Shown piece by piece: positions 24,901-32,037 of a stretch of DNA of 64,000 nucleotides. Both the position numbers and the translations under genes were made by a program. Position 1 is the stretch's first letter; each line of letters begins with the position of its first letter. This stretch comes from Symbiodinium natans. Taxonomy: Eukaryota > Sar > Dinophyceae > Suessiales > Symbiodiniaceae. Where the stretch lies: assembly GCA_905221605.1 (NCBI GenBank), contig CAJNDS010000113.1:510674-574673 (forward strand), written 5' to 3'. The notes beneath the pieces were generated by a model, which made no database searches, had not been told where the DNA came from, and saw nothing but the letters and a program-made list of their open reading frames with translations.

Positions 24901-27118
24901 TACAAGGCAGGGCCTAAAACTCAGCCTTGGAAAAAAACCCTAAGGGTCCATGTACCTACATAGGGAATACTTGCGCGTTGAAGTAATCCGAGGATCTGAT
25001 TGATAAAGCCACCGAAATTTAAAGCAAACATTTTGTGCTCCGAACCCTCCGGGAAGACTAATTTCCATTGGGGGAGCCAAAGCCCCCAAAATGCACAAAC
25101 AAACCCCCGACATTTAAAGGAAGGCTACAGGAATAATGGAAAGACCGCCGGCCTGCGAGGACAAGAAGCACAGAGATTTTGAATTGCTTATGTAATGATA
25201 CGACGTGCTCTAGGATTTTTTGGAATTGGAGACTGCAGCAGAAAACTGCGATTCCTTACTACTTCTCATCTAGGATCATTGCCCAAATCATTCGCTCCTG
25301 ACCTACCCCTTACGGGGCCGGAATTCAGGCCAGAATTTGGGATTCATAGAACCCCTAAATAATGGCGCCCACCATAAAGCATAAGCCTTCCAAAAAGAAG
25401 AGCGGAAAAGGACACAAGAGGACAGCCCCTTTCCGCGCACCTCCCCCCCCCCCCCCCCCCCCCCCCCCGAGAATAAAGGCAGGGTGTCTTTTATTTCCTG
25501 GGCTGGGATGGAGGAGGGCACTAACCAAAAGCAAGGATTACGTCCTATGTAGGGACTTTGGGGCCCAAGTATAGAATAAAGAGGTGCATGGACCCTTAGG
25601 GTAAGGTCCACGACCACGCGAAACCACCCCATAACACCCGAAAATGCTAAACCATACCCCCGCCCGCTCAAAACACGTCCCAAGCGGTTGAATGAAAGGT
25701 TTAGGGTTAGTTTTTAGTTTTTCGGGTTTAGGGTTTAGGGTACCTAAACCCTAAACAGGCATCCCGACCAGGGCAAAGCGGCTGAAGGTACTCCTTGGCA
25801 ATGTCCCAGCGCTGCGTCAGCAACGTGTTGTTCGCGTAGACGGCCGTGAAAAAGGTGGCCGGGATGTCCGACAGCCAATATATGGTGCACCTCAGTAGAA
25901 CCCTGAACCTTACCGAGAAGAAGCCTCCAATTTTTCAATCACCAGACCCCTAACCGTAAACCTCAAAACCCAAAACCCAAAACCCAATACCTCGGAGTTT
26001 AGTGTCCAAGGAATCCCTGCCCAACAACAACCCTAAACCCTCAAATGCACTGTCCAGAAAGCCAACACAAGAGGTTTAGGGTTTAGGGTTTAGGGCCGTT
26101 TGGGGTTTAGGGTAGTTTAGGGTTTAGGGTTTAGGGTTTAGGGCAAAAAAAACAGGCAAACATGAGGATTCCACCAACAGGGTTGTCCAGAATCCCCCTT
26201 TAGAAGGATTCTTGTAGCCCCCTCGAATTCGCTTTATCCTGGCCCTGAGGGTTTCGTGTTCAGAGTTTAGTGGCCCTCATACACCCAGTAGGACCCTTAT
26301 GCTTATGGCCCCTATTCAGGCTGTTGGTTCCGGCTGCCTGGGAAATGTTGATAGTTCACGCTTCTGGTATGCTTTTGAAAGCTTTGCCTGCCCGAAACCC
26401 TAACCCCTGAAGCAATACCGCCAGTCGAAGCAGCTAGGCCACATTATCTGCAGGACGCGCATCGACTCTTGCGTGGACTTCTCCTGGGGGTGCGAAGTCA
26501 AGGTTTAGGGTTTAGGGTTTAGGGTTTAGGGTTTAGGGTTTAGGGTTTAGGGTTTAGGGTTTAGGGTTTAGGGTTTAGGGTTTAGGGTTTAGGGTTTTGG
26601 GGCGCGGGGGCAGAGTTTGGCGTTCTTGGGGATTAAGAAGCTTGGCCCGAAACGGTTTAAGGCCCAGGGGGCCCATGGGGGTGCTGGGACAAGTAAGAGC
26701 CGAAGCAAGAGACCAGCTACTTTTGCTTGCAGTTGCTCCTATTTGCTTAAGAACCACCCCAAAACACAAAATGATTGTCCTTATATTGCCTAGGCTGCCC
26801 AGTAACCTAGGCTTAAAAAGGGTGCCCTTTTTTGCTTAAAGGGGATTATAAGGGAACCTAAACCCCCCAAAAAGGGAATAAGGGTATCCTAGTTGCCCTT
26901 GTTAGAAAGAATATTGAATTTTACTCTTTTTTTGTTGGGGGCAGGGGTGGTTCCTAAGCAAGTACAGTAGTAGGCTCCCGTGAAGTCGGGTCAATACCTT
27001 GCCAGCGAGCTGCAAAGTGAAACACAGAGGCGGGCACCATGAAAAGGTCGTAGGTCAGAACGGCCATAGCCAGAACCTCCAGCAAAAGCTTCCGTATTAT
27101 GAACATGCGTCTGCATTG
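765..27118 (-). CDS. EAG/CNG-type voltage-gated cation channel with cyclic-nucleotide-binding-like domain, about 19 small exons
   Basis: Predicted plasma-membrane six-helix channel. Exons in coding order: 26998-27118 (S1, LLLEVLAMAVLTYDL), 26459-26483 (tentative), 25783-25902 (S2, IYWLSDIPATFFTAVY), 23824-23869 (S3, WFAFDIFVLIPD), 22020-22067 (acidic linker), 20235-20284 (S4, RLLRLLRFLRLLRLF plus K across the junction), 19644-19717 (S4-S5 linker, EQVNNAIILLALRIIKY), 18034-18084 (S5, HVLACLW), 17591-17640 (turret), 15037-15092 (pore helix, YLRSVEFALSR), 13552-13595 (pore, HPSAMQSNMELETA), 12855-12908 (S6, FLALGFSSFF), 11936-12003 (SITNTMADIE), about 11084-11162, 9400-9445 (C-linker, LELLETLP), 4039-4099 (HHGFFDEM, PPMETLLL), 2199-2252 (ALSERFV, SDKIFIPEQ), 1161-1211 (VAVNMYLLSTGG) and 765-950 (AVTVTDLRVVCL). 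From S2 through the S6/C-linker junction the codon phases agree at every proposed splice; most donors are GC, some GT and one GA. Exons are missing in the C-linker and mid-binding domain, and the N-terminus is not found. The order S1 to binding domain matches the family. Confidence 0.8.
2288..2574 (+). repeat. Telomere-like array, (TTTTAGGG)n passing into (TTTAGGG)n
   Basis: About 230 bp of an 8-base variant, TTTTAGGG, switches at about 2523 to the 7-base TTTAGGG unit. It sits directly upstream (in the channel's sense) of exon 2199-2252, so it is intronic. Confidence 0.95.
2688..2835 (-). repeat. CCCTAAA telomere-like array
   Basis: Near-continuous CCCTAAA units with occasional extra C, opposite in orientation to the array at 2288-2574. 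Further arrays of either orientation follow at 2940-3056, 3260-3405, 3548-3609, 3905-3970 and 4191-4300, all inside the channel intron between exons 2199-2252 and 4039-4099. Confidence 0.95.
2895..3188. mobile_element. MITE-like inverted-repeat element, family A, interrupted by telomere-like repeats
   Basis: The ends begin CTACTTGGAGGTTCATGG and form an inverted repeat of about 46 bp with few mismatches. The interior contains AATTATAACTGTACTT-type sequence and a TTTAGGG array at 2940-3056. A partial inverted copy of the interior lies at about 3494-3553. No transposase is visible, so it would be non-autonomous. Confidence 0.75.
4974..5007 (+). repeat. Poly-T followed by poly-G tract
   Basis: More than twenty T residues are followed directly by about eleven G residues, inside a channel intron. 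No function is evident. Confidence 0.9.
6335..6440. repeat. AT-rich direct repeat at the left edge of the 68-bp satellite
   Basis: It contains TATTTTATACTACCTCCGTG, then a GGCCGCCCC stretch and TTTTAAACACCCGGAAACC. A diverged copy lies at 9217-9312 on the other side of the satellite, which suggests that satellite plus flanks form one mobile or duplicated unit. Confidence 0.55.
6551..9050. repeat. 68-bp satellite with a 19-bp palindrome in each unit and a 135-bp dimer form
   Basis: About 30 units of 67-68 bp. Each carries TTTTCTGGCTTCTTCCCACC, a GGCCCCAAGC block and the near-perfect palindrome CCTAGGACATTGTCCTAGG. From about 8450 to 9040 two variants alternate (CAAGCACCAG, 67 bp; CAAGCCCACAG, 68 bp), giving a 135-bp dimer. 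Because 135 is divisible by three, long spurious ORFs (up to 197 codons at 8451-9044) run through it; I do not regard them as genes. The array lies in the channel intron between exons 4039-4099 and 9400-9445 and is interrupted by a retrotransposon fragment at 7649-8248. Confidence 0.9.
7649..8248 (-). pseudogene. Ty1/copia-like retropepsin fragment inserted in the satellite
   Basis: A minus-strand frame, open apart from one TGA at 8075-8077, encodes an aspartic protease: LIDSGASVTVIA is the DSGA catalytic motif, and NILSTEQMVRTGWEVKF resembles the NLLS..QL...G..V.F block that follows the protease in Ty1/copia polyproteins. Upstream in the same frame is a weakly conserved stretch (QDAVDRIKDIV). 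Integrase, reverse transcriptase and LTRs are absent, so this is a short non-functional relic. Both junctions fall inside a satellite unit, the insert replacing about four bases near the centre of the palindrome. Confidence 0.75.
9217..9312. repeat. AT-rich direct repeat at the right edge of the 68-bp satellite
   Basis: It shares TATTTTATACTACCTC.GTG, a GCCCGCCC block and TTTAAA motifs with the block at 6335-6440 in the same orientation, with some rearrangement of the AT-rich parts. Confidence 0.55.
9471..9601 (+). repeat. (TTTAGGG)n telomere-like array
   Basis: Almost pure TTTAGGG for about 115 bp, ending in TTTCGGG variants. It starts about 25 bp from the C-linker exon 9400-9445 of the channel gene. 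Confidence 0.95.
10237..10350. mobile_element. MITE-like element, family C
   Basis: The ends resemble TTAGTAGCCCAGTAACC and its inverted partner (ACTGGGCAACCAAG); between them are AAGGGC.CCCTTTTT and TTATAAGGGAA, also found in the other family C copies. Intronic in the channel gene. Confidence 0.55.
12962..13160 (+). repeat. (TTTAGGGG)n variant array
   Basis: About 180 bp dominated by the 8-base unit TTTAGGGG, a G-expanded telomere-like variant, in the intron upstream (sense) of the S6 exon 12855-12908. Confidence 0.9.
13999..15032. repeat. 79-bp tandem satellite, about 13 copies, with a higher-order pattern
   Basis: The unit starts AGGGCCTTAAGTAGGG and ends CTCTAAGAGCCAGAT; spacing is 79-80 bp. 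A pair of variant units (extra A in CCCTAAAACCCG, then TTGAGGAGCCCGAACTAACC) occurs at copies 3-4 and again at copies 8-9, so blocks of five units were duplicated. Late copies carry CTCTTAAAGAG. The array ends within a few bases of pore exon 15037-15092, so it fills the intron between the two pore exons. Confidence 0.9.
16103..16316 (+). repeat. (TTTAGGG)n telomere-like array
   Basis: About 210 bp of TTTAGGG with a few degenerate units. A CCCTAAA array at 15844-15970 lies on the other side of a 120-bp unique island, so the two arrays form a large inverted pair. Confidence 0.95.
16624..16765. mobile_element. MITE-like element, family C
   Basis: It starts TCTTAGTAGCCCAGTAACC and ends GCGGGCTACTAAG, with TTTACAAGGGAACC inside. 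It shares its ends with the copies at 10237, 26786 and 27511. Confidence 0.55.
18527..18860 (-). repeat. CCCTAAA telomere-like arrays (two blocks)
   Basis: 18527-18625 and 18723-18860 are CCCTAAA runs around about 95 bp of unique sequence, in the intron between the S4-S5 linker exon and the S5 exon of the channel gene. The opposite orientation appears at 18115-18205 and 18340-18420. Confidence 0.95.
19417..19524 (-). repeat. CCCTAAA telomere-like array
   Basis: About fifteen near-perfect CCCTAAA units, 120 bp below the S4-S5 linker exon. Confidence 0.95.
20544..20760. mobile_element. MITE-like element, family A, with a telomere-like array inside one terminal repeat
   Basis: The left end is CTACTTGGAGGTTCATGG; the right end is its inverse, ending CCAAGCAG. 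A CCCTAAA array (20661-20732) replaces about four bases between TTATAATT and ATAATAAGTACC of the right inverted repeat. Confidence 0.75.
21947..21994 (+). repeat. Poly-G tract
   Basis: Nearly fifty G residues broken by a single T at 21980, 26 bp below channel exon 22020-22067. In the sense of the gene it is a poly-C tract close to the 5' end of an intron. It could form a G-quadruplex and is a likely site of assembly length error. Confidence 0.9.
22311..22416. mobile_element. Fold-back hairpin element, family B
   Basis: The ends TGGGATGTTCCCCC and GGGGGAACATCCCA are inverted, and the interior (CTAACAGGCCTTA and its inverse) is also largely complementary, so most of the roughly 105-bp element can fold on itself. 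Confidence 0.7.
23128..23190 (+). repeat. (TTTTGGG)n array
   Basis: About eight units of GGGTTTT, an A-free relative of the telomere-like unit, inside a channel intron. Confidence 0.9.
24414..24524. mobile_element. Fold-back hairpin element, family B
   Basis: TTGGGATGTTCCCCC at one end and its exact inverse at the other, with ACAGTCCTCA / TTAAGGACTGT as inner complementary arms. About 111 bp. Confidence 0.7.
24694..24805. mobile_element. MITE-like element, diverged family C
   Basis: GTAACCCAGGAATATATAGGG and the later AAAAAAAGGGAGTAAGGGC with CTGGGTCCTAG correspond to the ends and core of the other family C copies, at lower similarity. Confidence 0.4.
26786..26915. mobile_element. MITE-like element, family C
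   Basis: It contains CTAGGCTGCCCAGTAACC, then AAAAAGGGTGCCC, TATAAGGGAACCTAAACCCC and AAAAAGGGAATAAGGG. It is a close match to the copy at 27511-27640. Confidence 0.65.
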
Positions 27119-27510
27119 CTGAAATGTCTACGTGCATGCGCGTATATGGCCACTTCTCTAAACTAGGGACCCTTTTGGGAGTATTATAAGACGGCCCCTC
27201 ATACTTAAGGTAGCCAAAAGGGGGACCATCATTTTGAGAGATGACCATATGCATATGTGCATTAAAAATCGCTACCAATTAACCTCAGAGCCCTAAACCC
27301 AAAACCCTAAACCCTAAACCCTACACCCTACACCCTAACCCCTAAACCCTAACTAAACCCTAAACCCTAAACACCCTCCTGGGCCACTTGACGACATTTT
27401 TGTTGACACTGAGCAGCACAAAAAATAATTTGCAGTTTTCCGCTTGTTGCTGTGTTTGTTTCTGGGCAGCTATGTGTTGCAGATTGCTTGGGATTGATCA
27501 GCGGCAGAGC

Positions 27511-27640
27511 AACTAGGTTGCCCAGTAACCTAGGAATAAAAAGGGTGCCCATTTTTTGCTCAAAAGGGGTTTATAAGGGAACCTAAACCCCCAAAAAGGG
27601 GAATAAGGGTACTACTGGGCATCCTAGACAACCCAGTTCA
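27511..27640. mobile_element. MITE-like element, family C
   Basis: It starts CTAGGTTGCCCAGTAACC and ends TACTGGGCATCCTAG, giving clear inverted ends; the core has AAAAAGGGTGCCC and TATAAGGGAACC. About 125 bp. Confidence 0.7.
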
Positions 27641-27724
27641 TGACAAGCCTGCCTTCCCAAGCTGGGCTCAATGCCGGTGCCAAAAACGACGTGCATGTTG
27701 CATTTCATTTTGCCAGGTGTCTAA

Positions 27725-28050
27725 GTTTAGGGTTTAGGGTTTTAGGGTTTAGGGTTTAGGGTTTGGGGTTTGGGGTTTGGGGTTTGGGGTTTGGGGTTTG
27801 GGGTTTAGGGTTTAGGGTTTAGGGTTTAGGGGTTTAGGGTTTAGGGTTTAGGGTTTAGGGTTTAGGGTTTAGGGTTTAGGGTTTAGGGTTTAGGGTTTAG
27901 GGTTTAGGGTTTAGGGTTTAGGTTTAAGGGTTTAGGGTTTAGGGTTTAGGGTTTAGGGTTTAGGGTTTAGGGTTTAGGGTTTAGGGTTTGGGGTTTGGGG
28001 TTTAGGGTTTAGGGTTTAGGGTTTAGGGTTTAGGGTTTAGGGTTTAGGGT
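27725..28050 (+). repeat. Longest (TTTAGGG)n array in the window, about 325 bp
   Basis: Near-continuous TTTAGGG with a block of six TTTGGGG units at about 27765-27805. It ends abruptly in unique sequence at GCCATGCAGG, so it is interstitial rather than a chromosome end. Confidence 0.95.
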
Positions 28051-28128
28051 GCCATGCAGGCCTAGGGTGCGGCGATTCACGACCTTGCCGATTTGACTCC
28101 AGCCTTGCTGTTTGGGTGCCTGTTGTTT

Positions 28129-28312
28129 AGGATGTCCCCCCTTCTACTACCAGTCCTTAACAGTGACTATAGGGGTTTAGGGGTTAGGGTTTAGGGACAG
28201 TACCCCTTGTATAATTGCCCCTTTCAACTAACAGTCCTTAGTGGGGAGAATAGTACCTCAACTATAATCCCTAGCAAGGACTGTTACTGTAGTATATGGG
28301 GGAACATCCCAA
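28129..28312. mobile_element. Fold-back hairpin element, family B, nested or interrupted by telomere-like repeat
   Basis: GGATGTCCCCCCTT starts one half-copy; a short telomere-like stretch follows, then a second start (CAACTAACAGTCCTTAG) and the closing GGGGGAACATCCCAA. It looks like one copy inserted into, or recombined with, another. Confidence 0.6.
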
Positions 28313-28787
28313 TTCAGTCTGTGCCAAAGTGCATCCCAGCACATACGCGCACGCGAGGACGGTCGCATGATGCAGTTGTGACCTCAGGCATTTCAGGGTT
28401 TAGGGCTGAGGGTTGAGGGTTTAGGGTTTAGAGTGTAGGGTTTAAGGCCATGACTGTCCTGGGTTTTGGGGTTTGGGTTTGGGTGACTAAAGGAGGAGAG
28501 CCCGTACCATGTCTTGGGGCTACCTTGGCATACTGGAAGGTACCCCTACAAGGCAGAAGTTACACAGAGTCGAGGGTCCCTACTAGGTCGCCCAACGTGG
28601 GTTTACCGGCCCAGGAGGCTACTTGACTTGGGGTTCCATGAGGCTTCTGACCCAGCCTCCCTTCTGCAAGGCTCAAGCCCCTAGTGCCGTCACAAGCGCG
28701 GACCTTTACAGTACCCCAGGAACAAGGGCACCCATTTTTTCGTTGGTTACTTTACAAGGGAAGACAGCAACCCCCCACCCCCCACCC

Positions 28788-28818
<31 letters not shown>

Positions 28819-29394
28819 AAAAACAGTAAAGGTCTTTTTTGTGGCCGCTTCGAGAGGCAAAGTGTGTGTGTGGTGTCAGAACACAAAAAGCGAGTATGGT
28901 AGCCCCACGTTTCGGATTGTGTGAGATAAAGGGGTTTAAGGTTAGGGCTTGGGGTTCGTGTTTAGGTTTAGGCTTTAGGCTTCAGGGTTCAGGCGGTTCA
29001 GGGTTCAGGGGTTTAGGGTTTAGGGTTAGGGTTTAGGGTTTAGGATTTATGGTGCAACCAGAATGACCACGATGCGTTACTCAGAGTGCCAAGCCTTTTG
29101 ACACGAGCCGCATGCAACCAGGCAGACAAACCTTGTTGCAAAAGCCAGCGCGCGACATGCTCCAGTAGACTCAGCTCTCCGCGAGCAAAAAAAAAAGACC
29201 CGGCAACCGGCCCCACATTTCCCAAACGCCAAATACATGGAGGTCTGGAAGTAGGGGGGGTTTAGGGTTTAGGGTTTAGGGTCTAGGGTTTAGGGTTAGG
29301 GTTTAGGGTTTAGGGTTTAGGGTTTAGGGTTTAGGGTTTAGGGTTTAGGGTTTAGGGTTTAGGGTTTAGGGTTTAGGGCGTGGGAGCGCGCTTT

Positions 29395-31010
29395 GGGAGC
29401 GCGCGGTAGTATGCGCGCCTACCCACCCCAAGACCGACCGCCCACTTACAACTCTCAAGGAGTTAAGACCTTTTATTTTTTTTACAAAGCATCACATGAG
29501 TCAGCACTCACGCCCTTTTTGGGGATTTCCACAAGGTGCGTGCGGAAACGAGGCAGGGTCCGTGAAGACAGCTTGGGTTGGCGCGAAGGGGCTATGAAGG
29601 GATGGGCTAGGAACAGACAAAGGCAGCGAGGCTTGGTTGGCGCGAAGGGGCTCCAGCCAGGAAGAACACACAGTGAACTGCTTGGGTCGGGCAGAGGGCC
29701 ACGGAAACAGGGCTGGTGTGGCGGATAGCTCGGCTTGGCGCGAAGGGGGTAAGGTGGGGTGCCGGGTCAGGGTCAGGACCAGGCACAAATTTGCAGCAAA
29801 CGGAAGCGAGGCAGGACAGATTGGGTTGGTGCGAAGGGGCGAAAGCCAGGGAGAGCGCCCCGAAACAGGACACCAACTGGTGTGCGGACAGCTTGGCTTG
29901 GCGCAAGGGGGTAATATGACTCGAACAGGCCAGAGGACAGGGCAGAGCCACGGCCAGGGCGCAAAACTAGTCAGGGCCAGGGCCAGGGCCAGGGGGCCAG
30001 GGCCAGGGCCAGGGCCAGGGCCAGGGCCAGGGCCAGGGCCAGGGCCAGGGCCAGGGCCAGGGCCAGGGCCAGGGCCAGGGCCAGGGCCAGGGCCAGGGCC
30101 AGGGCCAGGGCCAGGGCCCAGGTCAGGCCACAAGCGACGGAAACAAGGCAGGGTCCGTGAAAACCCAAGGGACGGGCCAGGAACAGAGAAAGGCAGCGAG
30201 GCTTGGTTGGCGCGAAGGGGCTCCAGCCAGGAAGAACACACAGTGAACAGCTTGGGTTGGGCAGAGCGCCACGGAAACAGGGCTGGTGTGGCGGATAGCT
30301 TGGCTTGGCGTGAAGGGGGTGCTAAAGCCAGAGAGGGAGAGCGCCGAAACAAGACACAAATTGGTGCGCGGACAGCTTGGCTTGGCGCAAGGGGGTAAGA
30401 TGACTCGAACAGGCCAGAGCCAGGGCCAGGACCAGAGCACCGGTGCGCGGACAGCTTGGCTTGGCGCAAGGGGGTAAGATGACTCGAACAGGCCAGGGCC
30501 AGGGCCAGGGTGAGGGCCAGGGCCAGGCCAGGGCCAGGGCCAGGGCCAGGGCCAGGGCCAGGGCCAGGGCCAGAACCAGGGTGAGGGCAGGGGGCCCTCA
30601 CCAGAATAGAAGGGCAGGTCAGGGCCAGCCAGGGTCAGGGCAGGGCCAGGACCAGAGCCAGGGCCAGGGCCAGGGCCAGGGCCAGGCCAGGGCCAGGGCC
30701 AGGGCCAGGGCCAGGGCCAGGGCCAGGGCCAGGGCCAGCCAAAGCCAGGGCCAGGGCCAGGGGCCAGGGCCAGGGCCAGGGCCAGGGCCAGGGCCAGGGC
30801 CAGGGCCAGGGCCAGGGCCAGGGCCAGGGCCAGGCCAGGGCCAGGGCAAAAGAGAGTTTTTGGGCTCTGGCCCTGCCTGCCCCAACAAAACGGCCCCTGG
30901 TCCCCTCAGCCCAGCGGACGGGGGTTGGGGACCCAGGGGTCTCCAGGGGCCTTCCCAGGGGGCCTCCCATGCAGGAGCCAAGAATGTGCGCGGACAGCTT
31001 GGGGTTTAGG
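29395..31010. repeat. (CAGGGC)n hexanucleotide field with duplicated flanks
   Basis: Pure or near-pure CAGGGC arrays lie at 29968-30118, 30495-30570, 30655-30740 and 30756-30845. Around them a roughly 200-bp block containing AGGCAGCGAGGCTTGG and GAACACACAGTGAAC occurs twice (about 29536-29750 and 30130-30330), and the shorter phrase CAGCTTGGCTTGGCGC recurs at least four times. ORFs of up to 366 codons (Gly-Pro, Ala-Leu or Ala-Arg repeats) exist in several frames of both strands, as expected from a hexamer; I do not call any of them a gene. Confidence 0.85.
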
Positions 31011-31690
31011 GCAATATAATATAATACAGTGACTACTGCTGTCTCGGCCTGTGCCTGCCTGGAGGGTAAGCCTGCCTGGAGGCCAGCTCGGTCGCCCGCC
31101 TGGGGCTCCCTCGCAGGGTCTCACTGAGCGCTCGACCAGCGCCCGCCTACCCCAAAAGACAAGAGAGTGGGGTGGCGGGCGGGTTTAGGGTTTAGGGTTT
31201 AGGGTTTAGGGTTTAGGGTTTAGGGTTTAGGGTTTAGGGTTTAGGATTTTGGGGGCACCCTACTAACCCTAAACCCCTAAATCTTTGCTGACCAGCAGCG
31301 GTCTTTCTCAACGGCCTGGCAAAGTTCGGGGTCTTCGGCTTTTGGGCTTTTGCGGTTCAGGGATGGATGAGGGCTTAGGGTTTGCAGGGTGTTGGGGTGT
31401 TGGGGTTTTGGGGTTTAGAGTTTAGGGTTTGGGGTTTAGGGTTTGGGGTTTAGGGCTTAGGGTTTGTAGGGTGTGTAGGGTGTGTAGGGTGTGTAGGGTG
31501 TGTAGGGTGTGTAGGGTTTGTAGGGTTTGTAGGGTTTGTAGGGTTTGTAGGGTTGGTAGGGTGTGTTGTGATTTGTAGAGTTTGAAGGGTGTGTGTGTGT
31601 GGTTTAGGCTTTAGGGCTTGCAGAGTTTGGTAGGGTTTAAGGTAGAGGGTTTTTAGGGTTTCTAGGGTTTCTAGGGTAGGCGTTTCGGCT
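31011..31690. other. Repeat spacer before the retrotransposon
   Basis: It contains TTTAGGG (31182-31245), a (TGTAGGG)n run at about 31455-31560 and degenerate GGGTTTCTA units. No coding or RNA gene is seen. Confidence 0.7.
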
Positions 31691-32037
31691 TAGATTGTGT
31701 CTTTCCGTAGCCTCTGCTCGTAGCAGCGCCTGCGGATCTGCAACAGCCAGACCCCAGGCAGGCCTTAGTCCTGCCGCCATCTATCGGGCTTGGGTCCGGT
31801 ACTTCTGATCTGCGCGGCTGGCCCGCGTCGATCCTCAGGGTCGCGGGGCCCTGAATTGCTGGCATTGGTCCTGGATCATTTGCTGGCTGGTGGTTTGGGC
31901 ACTGGATCCGCCACCGGGATTTTTCATCCCCTCCCTAGTGGGTTACGCTGCCTTTTTGGGCCGTCACCCTGATATCTCTGCGCCTCCCTGGTTATTCGCT
32001 GCCTTTCCTGGGCCGACTGATCTGGGACGCGCAGCAC

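Larger units (their letters stand above)
27119..29394. other. Upstream flank of the channel gene: repeats, no certain exon
   Basis: It holds a family C element (27511-27640), the longest telomere-like array (27725-28050), a nested family B hairpin (28129-28312), a poly-C/poly-A tract near 28787-28823 and TTTAGGG at 29258-29378. A minus-strand island at about 29130-29200 reads ELSLLEHVARWLLQQ between a poly-T/AG acceptor and a GT, and could be an N-terminal exon of the channel gene. I cannot link it in phase. Confidence 0.4.

Noticed and set aside
26424-26495. Alternative minus-strand reading SMRVLQIMWPSCFDWRYC of the island at 26.45 kb
   Set aside because: It resembles the pre-S1 region of CNG channels but lies after S1 in gene order; the phase-compatible reading (exon 26459-26483) was preferred, with low certainty.
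29501-30601. 366-codon minus-strand and 253-codon plus-strand ORFs rich in Gly-Pro or Ala-Leu
   Set aside because: Hexanucleotide repeats are open in every frame; composition is dictated by CAGGGC and no domain is present.
31704-31712. TCCGTAGCC at the 5' edge of the retrotransposon, like the start of the dinoflagellate spliced leader
   Set aside because: Only nine bases match and the next bases differ; the length is too short to claim a trans-spliced origin.
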